Assembly (NCBI RefSeq): GCF_001514285.1
Contig: NZ_KQ949026.1
Coordinates: 442,121-506,120 of the forward strand
DNA length: 64,000 bases
Origin: Streptomyces sp. DSM 15324
Lineage (GTDB): Bacteria; Actinomycetota; Actinomycetes; Streptomycetales; Streptomycetaceae
Direction: 5' to 3'
Shown: piece after piece, positions 1 through 8,687 of the stretch
Layout: the number at the start of each line of letters is the position of its first letter
How positions within the stretch are numbered: the first letter of the stretch is position 1
Notes under the pieces: generated by a model
Databases searched by the model: none
Told to the model about the DNA's origin: nothing
The model's input: only the letters and a program-made list of their open reading frames with translations
Program-made: the position numbers and the translations under genes

Positions 1-427
1 CGGATCACGGGGATAGGGGTGATGTTCCGCGAAGAGATTAGTCCGGACCGGCACGAGGGTTCGCCGCGACCGGAGTTGAAAGGCCATCACGGAGCGAAAC
101 CGTATGCGAACGCATTGAACAATCACGAGCGGAACGATCCGTGCAGCCGTCAATGAATCAGGACACAAGGGTGTGTCCAAAAGCCCGGAACGCGGCGTCT
201 ACACACGGGCTGAACCTTCTGTCGACCCCGCCCCGCGTGGGGAAGGTCACACCGTCAATGGCCTGCGTCCGTCCGCAATGCAACCGTTACCGAGAGATCG
301 GAATGGCGCCGCGCGTACAGCCGCCGAATTACCTTCCTATCGGCGGTGCACGCTCGGTGAACGCGTACGGCGAATTCCGTCATCGAGAGGATCACCAATG
401 ATCGCGGGGGTGATCATCGGAGCGGAG
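1..427. other. Intergenic stretch without a supported gene
   Basis: No convincing gene was found here. Open frames on the plus strand lack family motifs and run into the antisense of the neighbouring HAD gene. The stretch is visibly richer in A and T than the coding DNA that follows, as expected for a non-coding region. Its right end holds a small inverted repeat just past the HAD stop codon. It may contain the promoter or the tail of a gene lying left of the window. Confidence 0.5.
398..417 (-). terminator. Short hairpin after the HAD gene
   Basis: ATGATC and GATCAT form a 6-bp stem around an 8-nt G-rich loop, about 10 nt past the stop codon of the HAD gene. The stem is short and there is no T run, so termination is only a guess. 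Confidence 0.3.
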
Positions 428-1123
428 TCACAGGGGCATCAGACCGCGCAGGAACGGAACGTCGACCTGGTCCAGCGAGGGCACCACGGTGCGCCGCAGG
501 GCGGCGGTGATCGGGGCCACGGAGGGCACCGCGACCACATGGCAGCCCGCCGCCTCGGCCGAGGCGACCCCGGTCGCGGTGTCCTCGACGACGGCGCAGC
601 GGGCCGGGTCGACGCCGAGGCCGGCGGCCGCGAAGAGGTAGGGGTCGGGGTAGGGCTTGGTGCGGGCGACCTCGTCGCCGGCGACGGTCAGGGTGAAGTG
701 CTGGGGGCCGAGCGAGGTCAGGACACGGTCGATGATGCGGCGGTGGGAGGCGGAGACGAGGGCCATGGGGATCTCGTGCTCGGCCAGCTCGGCGAGCAGC
801 CGGGCGGCTCCCGGCATCAGGGGCAGGGCGCGGGTGATGCGGTCCTCGAAGCCCTCGTTGAGCAGGACGGAGAGCTCGGGCAGGGAGATGTCGGCGCCGG
901 TCGCCTCGATCAGGAACCCGGCGCTGCGGCTCATCGGGCCGCCGACCACGACATGGCGCCAGGAGTCGTCGAGGGTGTGTCCGAGACCGGCGAAGATCTC
1001 GACCTCGACGTCCCACCAGAAGCCCTCGGTGTCCACCAGGGTGCCGTCCATGTCGAGGAGCACCGCCTGGAGGGCCGAGCCCTCGGCCGTACGGGTCAGG
1101 GGCGCGGGTACCGTGCTGGTCAT
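428..1123 (-). CDS. HAD-superfamily phosphatase (beta-phosphoglucomutase-like)
   Basis: The 231-residue protein carries the HAD nucleophile motif DMDGTLVDTE near residue 24. It has a helical cap-like stretch after it, a serine motif (LVSAS) near residue 122, and the lysine and acidic motifs around KPYPDPYLF and VVEDTATG. This is the pattern of subfamily I phosphatases and phosphoglucomutase-like enzymes acting on small phosphorylated metabolites in the cytoplasm; the substrate cannot be read from sequence. An AAAGGAGG ribosome site lies just before the ATG. The gene follows metH on the same strand but is separated from it by a strong hairpin, so it probably has its own promoter. Confidence 0.85.
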   Translation of the reverse strand: MTSTVPAPLTRTAEGSALQAVLLDMDGTLVDTEGFWWDVEVEIFAGLGHTLDDSWRHVVVGGPMSRSAGFLIEATGADISLPELSVLLNEGFEDRITRALPLMPGAARLLAELAEHEIPMALVSASHRRIIDRVLTSLGPQHFTLTVAGDEVARTKPYPDPYLFAAAGLGVDPARCAVVEDTATGVASAEAAGCHVVAVPSVAPITAALRRTVVPSLDQVDVPFLRGLMPL

Positions 1124-1147
1124 CCACGTACCTCCTTTGAGGGACGA

Positions 1148-1180
1148 GCAGGCCGGTTCCCGCTGGGGGAACCGGCCTGC
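1148..1180 (-). terminator. Terminator of metH
   Basis: A perfect 14-bp GC-rich stem (GCAGGCCGGTTCCC and its complement) encloses a 5-nt loop. It lies about 50 nt past the metH stop and before the HAD gene start. Confidence 0.75.
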
Positions 1181-1230
1181 AGTGGACCGACCAGTGTACG
1201 ACTTATCCGATCAGTGTGCTCAGTGACATG

Positions 1231-4200
1231 TCACCGTGCGTTGAAGTACTTGGCCTCGGGGTGGTGGATGACGATGGCGTCCGTGGACTGCTCGGGGTGG
1301 AGCTGGAACTCCTCGGACAGGTGGACGCCGATCCGCTCGGGCCGGAGCAGGGCGGCGATCTTGGCGCGGTCCTCCAGGTCGGGGCAGGCGCCGTAGCCGA
1401 GGGAGAAGCGGGCGCCGCGGTACTTCAGGGAGAACATGTCCTCGATGTCGGCGGGGTCCTCGCCGGCGAAGCCGAGTTCGGAGCGCACGCGGGCGTGCCA
1501 GTACTCGGCGAGGGCCTCGGCGAGCTGGACGGACAGGCCGTGCAGTTCGAGGTAGTCGCGGTAGGAGTCGGACGCGAAGAGCTTGGCGGTCTCCTCGCCG
1601 ATGCGGGAGCCGACGGTGACGACCTGGAGGCCGACGACGTCGGTCTCGCCCGATTCCTGGGGGCGGAAGAAGTCCGCGAGGCACAGCCGACGGCCGCGGC
1701 GCTGGCGGGGGAAGGTGAAGCGGGTGGTCTCGTTGCCGTGCTCGTCCAGGATGATCAGGTCGTCGTCCTTGGACACGCAGGGGAAGTAGCCGTGGACGAC
1801 GGCGGCCTCGAGGAGGTTCTCGGTCTGGAGGCGGTCCAGCAGGCCGCGCAGGCGCGGGCGGCCCTCGGTCTCGACGAGTTCCTCGTAGGTGGGTCCGTCT
1901 CCGGTGCGGGCCTGCTTGAGGCCCCACTGCCCCTTGAAGAGGGCGCCCTCGTCCAGCCAGGTGGCGTACTCCTTGAGCTGGATGCCCTTGATGACGCGGG
2001 TCCCCCAGAACGGGGGTGTCGGGATGGGGTTGTCGGTGGCGACGTCGGAGCGGACGTGGCCCTCCTCGGGGCGTTCCTCGACGGCCACGGCGGCGGCGCG
2101 GACGCGGCGCTGCTTGAGCTCGGGCAGCTTGGCGCCGGGGACGCCGCGCTTGACGCCGATGAGGGCGTCCATGAGGTGCAGGCCCTCGAAGGCGTCGCGG
2201 GCGTAGCGGACCTCGCCCTGGTAGATCTCGTGGAGGTCCTGTTCGACGTAGGCGCGGGTGAGGGCGGCGCCGCCGAGGATGACCGGGTAGTCGGCGGCCA
2301 GGCCGCGCTGGTTCAGCTCCTCCAGGTTCTCCTTCATGATCACCGTGGACTTGACCAGGAGGCCGGACATGCCGATGACGTCGGCGTCGTGCTCCTGGGC
2401 GGCGTCGAGGATCGCGGAGACGGGCTGCTTGATGCCGAGGTTGACGACGTTGTAGCCGTTGTTGGACAGGATGATGTCGACGAGGTTCTTGCCGATGTCG
2501 TGGACGTCGCCGCGCACGGTGGCGAGCACGATGGTGCCCTTGCCGTCGGCGTCGGACTTCTCCATGTGCGGTTCGAGGTGGGCGACGGCCGCCTTCATGA
2601 CCTCGGCGGACTGCAGGACGAACGGCAGCTGCATCTGGCCGGAGCCGAACAGCTCGCCGACGACCTTCATGCCGTCCAGCAGGGTCTCGTTGACGATGTC
2701 GAGGGCCGGGCGGGTCAGCAGCGCCTCGTCGAGGTCGGCCTCCAGGCCGTTCTTCTCGCCGTCGATGATGCGGCGCTTGAGGCGCTCCTCCAGCGGCAGG
2801 GCGGCCAGTTCCTCGGCCTTGCCGGCCTTGAGGGACTTGGCGGTGGCGCCCTCGAAGAGCTGCATGAGCTTCTGGAGGGGGTCGTAGCCCTCGGCGCGGC
2901 GGTCGTGGATGAGGTCGAGGGCGGTGGTGACCTCCTCCTCGCTGAAGCGGGCGATCGGCAGGATCTTGGAGGCGTGGACGATGGCGGAGTCGAGGCCCGC
3001 CTTGACGCACTCGTCGAGGAAGACGGAGTTCAGCAGGATGCGGGCGGCCGGGTTGAGGCCGAAGGAGATGTTGGACAGGCCCAGGGTGGTCTGGACGTCG
3101 GGGTGGCGGCGCTTGAGTTCGCGGATCGCCTCGATGGTGGCGATGCCGTCCCCCCGGGACTCCTCCTGACCGGTGCAGATGGTGAAGGTCAGGGTGTCGA
3201 TGAGGATGTCCGACTCCTGGATGCCCCAGTTCCCGGTGAGGTCGTCGATGAGCCGTTCGGCGATCTCGACCTTCTTCTCGGGGGTGCGGGCCTGGCCCTC
3301 CTCGTCGATGGTGAGGGCGATCAGCGCGGCGCCGTGTTCCTGGGCCAGGCGGGTGACCTTGGCGAAGCGCGACTCGGGTCCGTCGCCGTCCTCGTAGTTG
3401 ACGGAGTTGATGACCGCGCGGCCGCCGAGCTTCTCCAGACCGGCCTGGATGACGGGCACCTCGGTGGAGTCCAGGACGATCGGCAGGGTGGAGGCGGTGG
3501 CGAAGCGGCCGGCGAGTTCCGCCATGTCGGCGACGCCGTCGCGGCCGACGTAGTCGACGCACAGGTCGAGCATGTGCGCGCCCTCGCGGATCTGTTCGCG
3601 GGCCATCTCGACGCAGTCGTCCCAGCGGGCCTGAAGCATCGCCTCGCGGAACTTCTTGGAGCCGTTGGCGTTGGTGCGCTCGCCGATCGCCAGGTACGAG
3701 GTGTCCTGGCGGAAGGGGACCGTCTGGTAGAGGGAGGCGGCGCCGGGCTCGGGGCGGGGGGCGCGCTCGACGGGTGTGGCGCCCCTGAGGCGGTCCACGA
3801 GCTGCCTGAGGTGCTCGGGGGTGGTGCCGCAGCAGCCGCCGATGAGGTTGAGGCCGTAGTCGCGGACGAAGTTCTCCTGGGCGTCGGCCAGGCCCTTGGC
3901 GTCGAGCGGGAAGTGGGCGCCGTCCTTGGTGAGGATCGGCAGACCGGCGTTCGGCATGCACAGCAGGGGGGTGCGGGAGTGCCGGGCGAGGTAGCGCAGG
4001 TGCTCGCTCATCTCGGCGGGGCCGGTGGAACAGTTCAGGCCGATCATGTCGATGCCCAGGGGTTCCAGGGCGGTGAGCGCGGCGCCGATCTCGGAGCCCA
4101 GCAGCATGGTGCCGGTGGTCTCGAAGGCCATGGAGACCAGGAGCGGGACGTCGGCTCCGGTGGCGGCCATGGCGCGCTTGGCGCCCAGGACGGAGGCCTT

Positions 4201-4743
4201 CGTCTGGAGGAGGTCCTGGGTGGTCTCGACGATCAGGGCGTCGGCGCCGCCGGCGAGGAGGCCCTCGGCGTTGGCCTGGAAGCCGTCGCGCAGGACGCCG
4301 TAGCCGATGTGGCCGAGGGTGGGCAGCTTGGTGCCGGGGCCGATCGAGCCGAGGACCCAGCGCTGCCGGCCGTCGCGGGCGCCGAAGGCGTCGGCGCTCT
4401 CGCGGGCGATGCGGGCGCCGGCCTCGGACAGTTCGAACACGCGGTCGGCGATGTCGTATTCGGCCATGGCGGAGTGGTTTGCGCCGAACGTGTTGGTCTC
4501 GACGCAGTCGACGCCCGCGTCGAAGTAGGCCTCGTGGACCGAACGGACGATGTCGGGCCGGGTGAGGTTGAGGATCTCGTTGCAGCCCTCGAGGTTCTCG
4601 AAGTCCTCGAGGGTGGGCTCCTGGGCCTGGAGCATGGTGCCCATGGCCCCGTCGGCCACCACCACGCGGGTGGCCAGGGCCTGGCGGAGCGCGGACACAC
4701 GGGTCCGGCTGTCGGCGGAAGGGGTCGGCGGCACAGAGGCCAT
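1231..4743 (-). CDS. metH: Cobalamin-dependent methionine synthase MetH
   Basis: It transfers a methyl group from 5-methyltetrahydrofolate through cobalamin to homocysteine, making methionine. The 1170 residues match the family length and domain order. The homocysteine domain has zinc cysteines in LNCSTGP (about residue 236) and GGCCGTTPEH (about 302). The pterin-binding domain contains GERTNANGSK (about 347). The cobalamin module has the DVHDIGKN motif (about 745-752), whose histidine coordinates cobalt, followed by SGLLVKST and LGGAALT. The C-terminal reactivation domain ends with the EYWHARVRSELGFAGE region. The start is an ATG preceded by GGGAG. No cobalamin or SAM riboswitch was recognised upstream. 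It is divergent from gylR and lies near, but is not adjacent to, the methionine-salvage genes. Confidence 0.97.
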   Translation of the reverse strand: MASVPPTPSADSRTRVSALRQALATRVVVADGAMGTMLQAQEPTLEDFENLEGCNEILNLTRPDIVRSVHEAYFDAGVDCVETNTFGANHSAMAEYDIADRVFELSEAGARIARESADAFGARDGRQRWVLGSIGPGTKLPTLGHIGYGVLRDGFQANAEGLLAGGADALIVETTQDLLQTKASVLGAKRAMAATGADVPLLVSMAFETTGTMLLGSEIGAALTALEPLGIDMIGLNCSTGPAEMSEHLRYLARHSRTPLLCMPNAGLPILTKDGAHFPLDAKGLADAQENFVRDYGLNLIGGCCGTTPEHLRQLVDRLRGATPVERAPRPEPGAASLYQTVPFRQDTSYLAIGERTNANGSKKFREAMLQARWDDCVEMAREQIREGAHMLDLCVDYVGRDGVADMAELAGRFATASTLPIVLDSTEVPVIQAGLEKLGGRAVINSVNYEDGDGPESRFAKVTRLAQEHGAALIALTIDEEGQARTPEKKVEIAERLIDDLTGNWGIQESDILIDTLTFTICTGQEESRGDGIATIEAIRELKRRHPDVQTTLGLSNISFGLNPAARILLNSVFLDECVKAGLDSAIVHASKILPIARFSEEEVTTALDLIHDRRAEGYDPLQKLMQLFEGATAKSLKAGKAEELAALPLEERLKRRIIDGEKNGLEADLDEALLTRPALDIVNETLLDGMKVVGELFGSGQMQLPFVLQSAEVMKAAVAHLEPHMEKSDADGKGTIVLATVRGDVHDIGKNLVDIILSNNGYNVVNLGIKQPVSAILDAAQEHDADVIGMSGLLVKSTVIMKENLEELNQRGLAADYPVILGGAALTRAYVEQDLHEIYQGEVRYARDAFEGLHLMDALIGVKRGVPGAKLPELKQRRVRAAAVAVEERPEEGHVRSDVATDNPIPTPPFWGTRVIKGIQLKEYATWLDEGALFKGQWGLKQARTGDGPTYEELVETEGRPRLRGLLDRLQTENLLEAAVVHGYFPCVSKDDDLIILDEHGNETTRFTFPRQRRGRRLCLADFFRPQESGETDVVGLQVVTVGSRIGEETAKLFASDSYRDYLELHGLSVQLAEALAEYWHARVRSELGFAGEDPADIEDMFSLKYRGARFSLGYGACPDLEDRAKIAALLRPERIGVHLSEEFQLHPEQSTDAIVIHHPEAKYFNAR

Positions 4744-4990
4744 GGAAGGGCTCCCTCGGGTGCGACGGCTGTCGGCTTTGCGTGACCCCGGGACGCGGTG
4801 CCGCTTCCCGGGGAGTGCGCACGCCGTCAGGGTAGCCGGGTCCGGGCCTTATGGTCAGGGCGTCCACGGGGTGGACGGGCAGGACGGACGTACCGGTGCT
4901 CGCGCGCGGGGCCGGTCACCGCCACACTGCCGCCACGTCACCTCAGGGCGTCGGGTGGCGCAGCGGGTGTTGACCGACCATTAGCGGGAG

Positions 4991-5026
4991 GTCGACATGG
5001 ACCGGTAGTGTTCGACATTGCCGAAC
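4991..5026 (+). promoter_or_regulatory. Candidate GylR operator upstream of gylR
   Basis: An imperfect palindrome GTTCGACATTGCCGAAC lies at 5010-5026, with a related half site GTCGACATGGACC at 4991-5003. A nearly identical palindrome in opposite orientation lies before glpF. Autoregulation by GylR is known in Streptomyces coelicolor; that these exact bases are bound is inferred. Confidence 0.6.
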
Positions 5027-5081
5027 GACGGTACTTGCGTGCCGCGCGTGGACGGCTAAGGGGACGGAGGCAGGAGGGCGG

Positions 5082-5846
5082 ATGGCACGGAACATCCAGT
5101 CGGTCGAACGGGCGGCGGCGATGCTGCGGCTGCTCGCGGGCGGGGAGCGGCGGCTGGGCCTGTCCGACATCGCCTCCGCGCTCGGCCTGGCCAAGGGCAC
5201 CGCCCACGGCATCCTGCGCACGCTCCAGCAGGAGGGGTTCGTCGAACAGGACGACACCTCCGGGCGCTACCAGCTGGGCGCGGAGCTGCTGCGGCTGGGC
5301 ACCACCTACCTGGACGTGCACGAGCTGCGCGCGCGGGCCCTGGTGTGGACGGACGACCTGGCGCGGTCCAGCGGTGAGAGCGTCCACCTGGGCGTGCTGC
5401 ACCAGCAGGGCGTGCTGATCGTGCACCACGTCTTCCGGCCGGACGACAGCCGGCAGGTGCTGGAGATCGGGGCCATGCAGCCGTTGCACTCCACGGCCCT
5501 GGGCAAGGTGCTGTCGGCGTACGACCCGGTGGCGCACAGCGAGGCCCTGGAGGCCGACCGCAAGCCCTTCACGGACCGCACGGTGTGCGACGCGGACGAC
5601 TTCGAGCACATCCTCGACGTCACGCGCGCGCGGGGCTACGCGGCCGACGTGGAGGAGACCTGGGAGGGCGTGGCCTCCCTCGCGGCGCCCATCCACGACC
5701 GGCGCCGCATGCCGGTCGGGGCGGTCGGCATCACGGGTGCCGTGGAGCGGCTGCGCCGGGACGGCGAGCTGCGGCCGGAGCTGATCGCGGCGGTGCGGGA
5801 CTGCGCCCGCGCGGTGTCGCGGGACCTGGGCGCCGGGCGCTTCTGA
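5082..5846 (+). CDS. gylR: IclR-family glycerol operon regulator GylR
   Basis: The 254-residue protein has the IclR layout. A winged helix-turn-helix spans about residues 5-65 (RLGLSDIASALGLAKGTAHGILRTLQQEGF). An effector-binding domain follows, with the LHSTALGKVLSAY signature near residue 135 and the GYAADVEE segment near 185. It sits directly before glpFKD, as the known repressor of the glycerol operon does in Streptomyces, where glycerol-3-phosphate is thought to be the inducer. The start follows GGAGGCAGGAGGGCGG. A strong hairpin after the stop separates it from glpF, so the two are probably separate transcripts that share operators. Confidence 0.95.
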   Translation: MARNIQSVERAAAMLRLLAGGERRLGLSDIASALGLAKGTAHGILRTLQQEGFVEQDDTSGRYQLGAELLRLGTTYLDVHELRARALVWTDDLARSSGESVHLGVLHQQGVLIVHHVFRPDDSRQVLEIGAMQPLHSTALGKVLSAYDPVAHSEALEADRKPFTDRTVCDADDFEHILDVTRARGYAADVEETWEGVASLAAPIHDRRRMPVGAVGITGAVERLRRDGELRPELIAAVRDCARAVSRDLGAGRF

Positions 5847-5858
5847 GCAGGGACTTCG

Positions 5859-5886
5859 GGCCGGGACGCCAGGGGGCGTCCCGGCC
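5859..5886 (+). terminator. Terminator of gylR
   Basis: A 12-bp perfect stem GGCCGGGACGCC/GGCGTCCCGGCC with a 4-nt loop starts 12 nt after the gylR stop and is followed by TTCG. Confidence 0.7.
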
Positions 5887-6008
5887 TTCGTCATGCCCGT
5901 GCGCAGGCCGCGGTGCGCCACCCGGAGACCAGGGATCAGTAACGATCGCGTTTTCGAGAACCGAACCCTTGACGCACGCGCGACGCCGGGGAAAGACTCC
6001 CGTCCATC

Positions 6009-6050
6009 GGTCGGCATTGTCGAACACCTACCGGCAATACGCGCTAGAGT
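6009..6050 (+). promoter_or_regulatory. glp operon operator and promoter candidate
   Basis: TCGGCATTGTCGAAC at 6011-6025 matches, in reverse orientation, the palindrome upstream of gylR (consensus TTCGRCAWTGYCGAA). A TAGAGT -10-like hexamer lies at 6045-6050, about 105 nt before the glpF start. A second imperfect palindrome, GTTTTCGAGAAC, lies further up at 5950-5961. The function is inferred from the shared motif and the position. Confidence 0.55.
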
Positions 6051-6155
6051 GTGACAACGCCAAGGACCGGCATCGCTCTCACTCCCGAGGGCGCCAGCCC
6101 CCCGGAGGGACCCGGGGAGAACGGCATCCCTGGACGAAGGACAAAGGAGTCGCGG

Positions 6156-6950
6156 GTGTCCAGCTCCGACATCTTCATCGGCGAGACCATCGGTACCGCC
6201 ATACTCATCCTGCTCGGCGGAGGCGTCTGCGCCGCCGTCACGCTGAAGGCCTCCAAGGCCCGCAACGCCGGCTGGCTCGCCATCACCTTCGGGTGGGGCT
6301 TCGCCGTGCTCACGGCCGTCTACACCTCGGCGCCGCTGTCCGGCGCCCACCTGAACCCGGCCGTGACGCTCGCGCTCGCGATCAAGGACGGCGACTGGAG
6401 CGACGTTCCGGTCTACTGGGCGGGCCAGCTGCTGGGCGCCGCGATCGGCGCCACCCTGGTGTGGGTCGCCTACTACGGCCAGTTCCAGGCGCACCTCACC
6501 GACAAGGAGATCGTCGGCGGCCCGGGCGCCCAGGCCACGACGGCCAAGTCGGTCGAGGCCCAGGAGAAGGGCGCGGGTCCGGTCCTCGGCATCTTCTCCA
6601 CCGGCCCGGAGATCCGGGTCCCCTGGCAGAACCTCGCCACGGAGATCGTCGGCACCGTGGTGCTGGTCCTCGCCGTCCTCACCCAGGGCCTCAACGACAA
6701 GGGCAACGGCCTCGGCACCCTCGGTGCCCTCGTCACCGCGCTGGTGGTCGTCTCGATCGGACTGTCCCTCGGCGGCCCGACCGGCTACGCGATCAACCCG
6801 GCCCGTGACCTCGGTCCGCGCATCGTCCACGCCCTCCTGCCCCTGCCCAACAAGGGCGGCTCCGACTGGGGCTACGCCTGGATCCCGGTGGTCGGTCCGC
6901 TGATCGGCGGCGCCATCGCTGCAGGCATCTACAACGTCGCCTTTGCTTAA
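6156..6950 (+). CDS. glpF: Glycerol uptake facilitator (aquaglyceroporin)
   Basis: This 264-residue inner-membrane channel of the MIP family should let glycerol diffuse into the cell. Both signature half-helix loops are visible: LNPAVT near residue 67 (SGAHLNPAVTLAL) and the second NPA loop near residue 214 (GYAINPARDLGPR). An extended loop with a D residue after the second NPA is typical of glycerol channels. Hydrophobic membrane segments surround them. A GTG start is chosen because AAAGGAG lies 6 nt upstream; the frame stays open further 5-prime but without family similarity. It is the first gene of the glpF-glpK-glpD operon (gylCAB in S. coelicolor). Confidence 0.95.
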   Translation: MSSSDIFIGETIGTAILILLGGGVCAAVTLKASKARNAGWLAITFGWGFAVLTAVYTSAPLSGAHLNPAVTLALAIKDGDWSDVPVYWAGQLLGAAIGATLVWVAYYGQFQAHLTDKEIVGGPGAQATTAKSVEAQEKGAGPVLGIFSTGPEIRVPWQNLATEIVGTVVLVLAVLTQGLNDKGNGLGTLGALVTALVVVSIGLSLGGPTGYAINPARDLGPRIVHALLPLPNKGGSDWGYAWIPVVGPLIGGAIAAGIYNVAFA

Positions 6951-7019
6951 GAGCACGAAGAGCTTGAAGCGTGTGAAGCACTCGAAGCACTTGAAGGGCT
7001 TGACGAGCACGAAGAGCTT
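6951..7019 (+). repeat. Purine-rich repeats in the glpF-glpK spacer
   Basis: GAGCACGAAGAGCTT occurs twice, at 6951-6965 and 7005-7019. Between the copies is a run of short imperfect repeats of the type GAAGCACTY and TTGAAG. The tract follows the glpF stop codon directly and is unlike the surrounding coding DNA. No role is known. Confidence 0.7.
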
Positions 7020-7097
7020 CACCTCGGCCTTCACCGCACTTGAACAGCACCGCGCCGTACAGACAGCCCCTTACCCACGGAACCCCGGGAGCACTCA

Positions 7098-8636
7098 GTG
7101 ACCGACGCCCACACCGCCGGCCCCTTCATCGCCGCGATCGACCAGGGCACCACCTCCAGCCGCTGCATCGTCTTCGACAAGGACGGCCGTATCGTCTCGG
7201 TCGACCAGAAGGAGCACGAGCAGATCTTCCCCAAGCCGGGCTGGGTCGAGCACAACGCCAACGAGATCTGGACCAACGTCCAGGAGGTCGTCGCCGGCGC
7301 CATCCAGAAGGCCGGCATCACCCGCGACGACATCAAGGCCATCGGCATCACCAACCAGCGCGAGACCACCGTGCTGTGGGACAGGAACACCGGTGAGCCC
7401 GTCCACAACGCCATCGTCTGGCAGGACACCCGCACCGACGCCCTGTGCAAGGAGCTCGGCCGCAACGTCGGCCAGGACCGCTTCCGCCGTGAGACCGGCC
7501 TGCCGCTGGCCTCGTACTTCGCCGGCCCCAAGGCCCGCTGGCTGCTCGACAACGTCGAGGGTCTGCGCGAGCGCGCCGAGGCGGGCGACATCCTCTTCGG
7601 CACCATGGACACCTGGGTCATCTGGAACCTGACCGGCGGTGTCGACGGCGGCAAGCACTACACCGACGTCACCAACGCCTCCCGCACCATGCTGATGAAC
7701 CTCCACACCCTGGAGTGGGACGACAAGATCGCCGAGTCCATCGGCGTCCCGCTGGCGATGCTCCCCGAGATCCGCTCCTCCGCCGAGGTCTACGGCGAGG
7801 TCACCGGCGGCAAGCTCGGCGACCTGCTCGGCGGCATCCCGGTCGCCTCCGCGCTCGGCGACCAGCAGGCGGCCCTGTTCGGCCAGACCTGTTTCTCCGA
7901 GGGCGAGGCCAAGTCGACGTACGGCACCGGCACGTTCATGCTCATGAACACCGGTGAGAAGATCATCAACTCGTACTCGGGTCTGCTGACCACCGTCGGC
8001 TACCGCATCGGCGACCAGGCGCCGGTCTACGCCCTCGAGGGCTCGATCGCCGTCACCGGTTCGCTGGTGCAGTGGATGCGCGACCAGATGGGCCTGATCT
8101 CCACCGCCGCCGAGATCGAGACGCTCGCGCTCTCCGTCGAGGACAACGGCGGCGCCTACTTCGTGCCGGCCTTCTCCGGTCTGTTCGCCCCGCACTGGCG
8201 CTCCGACGCCCGCGGTGTGATCGCCGGCCTCACCCGGTACGTCACCAAGGCGCACCTCGCGCGCGCCGTCCTGGAGGCCACCGCCTGGCAGACCCGTGAG
8301 ATCACGGACGCCATGACCAAGGACTCGGGCGTCGAGCTCGCGGCCCTCAAGGTCGACGGCGGCATGACCTCCAACAACCTGCTGATGCAGACGCTCTCGG
8401 ACTTCCTGGACGCCCCCGTGGTGCGCCCGATGGTCGCCGAGACCACCTGCCTCGGCGCCGCCTACGCCGCCGGTCTCGCCGTCGGCTTCTGGACCAGCAC
8501 CGACGACCTGCGCGCCAACTGGCGGCGGGCCGCCGAGTGGACCCCCCGCATGGACGCGGAGACCCGCGACCGTGAGTACAAGACCTGGCTCAAGGCCGTC
8601 GAGCGGACCATGGGCTGGCTCGAAGACGAAAGCTGA
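7098..8636 (+). CDS. glpK: Glycerol kinase
   Basis: It phosphorylates glycerol to sn-glycerol-3-phosphate with ATP. The 512 residues show FGGY-family features. AIDQGTTSSRCIVFD is at the N-terminus (phosphate 1 loop). ITNQRETTVLWD is near residue 82, and the NAIVWQDTRT substrate segment is near 103. GDQQAALFGQ is near 254, the GTGTFML ATP-site loop is near 274, and the DGGMTSN signature is near 418. The GTG start is used. It is the second gene of the glycerol operon; its product is the substrate of GlpD encoded 51 nt downstream. Confidence 0.97.
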   Translation: MTDAHTAGPFIAAIDQGTTSSRCIVFDKDGRIVSVDQKEHEQIFPKPGWVEHNANEIWTNVQEVVAGAIQKAGITRDDIKAIGITNQRETTVLWDRNTGEPVHNAIVWQDTRTDALCKELGRNVGQDRFRRETGLPLASYFAGPKARWLLDNVEGLRERAEAGDILFGTMDTWVIWNLTGGVDGGKHYTDVTNASRTMLMNLHTLEWDDKIAESIGVPLAMLPEIRSSAEVYGEVTGGKLGDLLGGIPVASALGDQQAALFGQTCFSEGEAKSTYGTGTFMLMNTGEKIINSYSGLLTTVGYRIGDQAPVYALEGSIAVTGSLVQWMRDQMGLISTAAEIETLALSVEDNGGAYFVPAFSGLFAPHWRSDARGVIAGLTRYVTKAHLARAVLEATAWQTREITDAMTKDSGVELAALKVDGGMTSNNLLMQTLSDFLDAPVVRPMVAETTCLGAAYAAGLAVGFWTSTDDLRANWRRAAEWTPRMDAETRDREYKTWLKAVERTMGWLEDES

Positions 8637-8687
8637 CGAGAGCTGACGCCCCCCGCGCACAGCTCTGATGAGGAGTAAGAACCCGAC

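Noticed and set aside
1216..4785. Very long plus-strand open frames opposite metH
   Set aside because: High-GC codon bias opens the complementary frame; the product is Gly/Val/Asp-rich without motifs, while the minus strand encodes a full MetH.
4744..5080. Possible cobalamin or SAM riboswitch before metH
   Set aside because: The region was read in the metH direction; no B12 box or SAM-family core could be recognised.
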